DNA from: Faecalibacterium sp. CAG:74
GTDB taxonomy: Bacteria; Bacillota; Clostridia; Christensenellales; Aristaeellaceae
DNA length: 22,987 nucleotides
Reading direction: 5' to 3'
NCBI GenBank assembly: GCA_000437595.1
Contig: FR899900.1
Location: 233,289-256,275, forward strand
Of the stretch, positions 22,355-22,987 are shown piece by piece; the stretch's first letter is position 1; each line of letters begins with the position of its first letter. The notes beneath the pieces are model-generated. The model made no database searches. It was not told where the DNA came from and saw only the letters and a list, made by a program, of their open reading frames with translations. A program made the translations under genes and the position numbers.

Positions 22355-22959
22355 AACGCATCGGAAAGTGGCTGTTGGGGCTGATTACCTCCGCGCTGAC
22401 GCTCGTGCTGGTGATTGTGCTGCTGCCATACGCCGCGAAGTGGATTGCGCGCATCATGCCGGATGAGTCCGCCGCGGCGATTCGCGCATCCGTCGTGCTG
22501 TCGCAGAAGCTGGAGCAGAGCGCGAAGCTGGAAACGCTGCACGTCACCGAAGAGAGCGCGCTGAACTACGAAGTCAAGGCGGCATTCCTCGGCACAGTGG
22601 CGAGCATCAACGCCGATTACACCTATGAGGGCAGTTTCGGCATTGATTTGCAGCAGGTGACCATGGCGCGCGACGGGTCTGTGCTGACGCTGACGCTGCC
22701 CGCGCCGGAGCTGCTGCTGGACTCCCTCACGCCAGCGGACATCACGCGCGATTCGGCGCTGTACCCATATCTGGACGACAACGACTTGCAGCGTGTTTTG
22801 GAGGATGAACGGGTTTCCTGCCGCGAACGGTATCTCTCCGGCGAACGCGCAGCGGAACTCTGGGACGCGACCGTCGCGGCGATGGAGGCGACCGTTGCGC
22901 AGTGGATGGCGGACGCGGGCGGGTTCACTGTCCGCTGCGAGCGCGCGGAAGGAGCATGA
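22351..22959 (+). CDS. DUF4230-like membrane-anchored protein
   Basis: 202-aa protein starting with GTG at 22351 (GGAGG 6 nt upstream). An N-terminal hydrophobic anchor at ~8-30 (LLGLITSALTLVLVIVLLPYAAKW) is followed by an extracytoplasmic domain. Segments LSQKLEQSAKLETLHVTEES, LGTVASINADYTYEGSFGIDL and LTLTLPAPELLLDSL resemble the DUF4230 family, whose function is unknown. The helical tail WDATVAAMEATVAQWMADAG and a Cys near the end are also family-like. It overlaps the upstream small gene by GTGA and the next gene by ATGA. The family assignment is by recall of the pattern and should be confirmed with a profile search. Confidence 0.72.
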   Translation: MKRIGKWLLGLITSALTLVLVIVLLPYAAKWIARIMPDESAAAIRASVVLSQKLEQSAKLETLHVTEESALNYEVKAAFLGTVASINADYTYEGSFGIDLQQVTMARDGSVLTLTLPAPELLLDSLTPADITRDSALYPYLDDNDLQRVLEDERVSCRERYLSGERAAELWDATVAAMEATVAQWMADAGGFTVRCERAEGA

Positions 22960-22987
22960 AAGCGCGACCAACTCAATCGCGAAAAGG
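22956..22987 (+). CDS. Start of a third gene of the plus-strand cluster (partial)
   Basis: ATG at 22956 overlaps the stop of the DUF4230-like gene (ATGA), with GGAAGGAG directly upstream. Only MKARPTQSRK is visible before the window ends, too little to assign a product. The basic N-terminus would fit a membrane protein, but that is a guess. Confidence 0.55.
   Translation, partial: MKARPTQSRK

Overview
The window looks like chromosome of a moderately GC-rich member of the Bacillota, most likely a gut-type Clostridia (Oscillospirales-like). The reasons are strong AGGAGG-type ribosome binding sites, TTGACA/TATAAT promoters, stem-plus-T-run terminators, a purE-purC-purF order and DUF4230-type membrane proteins. 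The genus is inference. Almost everything lies on the minus strand; only the last kilobase reads on the plus strand. There is no tRNA, rRNA, CRISPR array, transposase or integrase.

Right to left (direction of transcription): (i) 21051-21749 is a stand-alone sugar-phosphate transferase with its own promoter (21850-21878) and terminator (20962-20998). (ii) 20690 down to 1864 is one ~19 kb surface-polysaccharide operon of 19 genes, driven by a promoter at 20789-20817 and closed by a terminator at 1806-1848. It holds UDP-glucose dehydrogenase, a second sugar-phosphate transferase, an SDR, rfbF and rfbG (CDP-4-keto-6-deoxyglucose), a second SDR, an RmlC-like epimerase, a GT8, a frameshifted hexapeptide acyltransferase, an FrhB-type Fe-S protein, a GT4, a pyruvyl transferase, another GT4, a Wzy-like polymerase, a Wzx flippase and the dTDP-rhamnose set rfbA-rfbB-rfbD-rfbC. 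(iii) 1713 down to 1 is the start of a purine operon: promoter, leader ORF with attenuator-like terminator, purE, purC and the 5' end of purF. (iv) On the plus strand, 22073-22987 starts a divergent cluster: a small Arg/Pro-rich one-TM protein, a DUF4230-like protein and the first codons of a third gene.

Together the operon encodes a Wzx/Wzy-type pathway. A membrane PGT loads the first sugar phosphate on undecaprenyl phosphate. The GT4, GT4 and GT8 enzymes extend it with nucleotide sugars made in the operon (UDP-GlcA, dTDP-L-Rha and a CDP-6-deoxyhexose). Acyl and pyruvyl groups are added, Wzx flips the unit and Wzy polymerises it. No Wzz/Wzc chain-length or tyrosine-kinase regulator is present here.

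The most interesting points are regulatory. A 28-codon leader ORF ends inside the terminator hairpin in front of purE. The acyltransferase is broken exactly at a G7 tract that also reads as a slippery heptamer. The promoter of the 19 kb operon lies between perfect 10-bp inverted repeats, and its leader carries two overlapping small ORFs, one ending in ATGA overlap with ugd. The CDP-sugar branch lacks RfbH but has an RmlC-like epimerase and SDRs.
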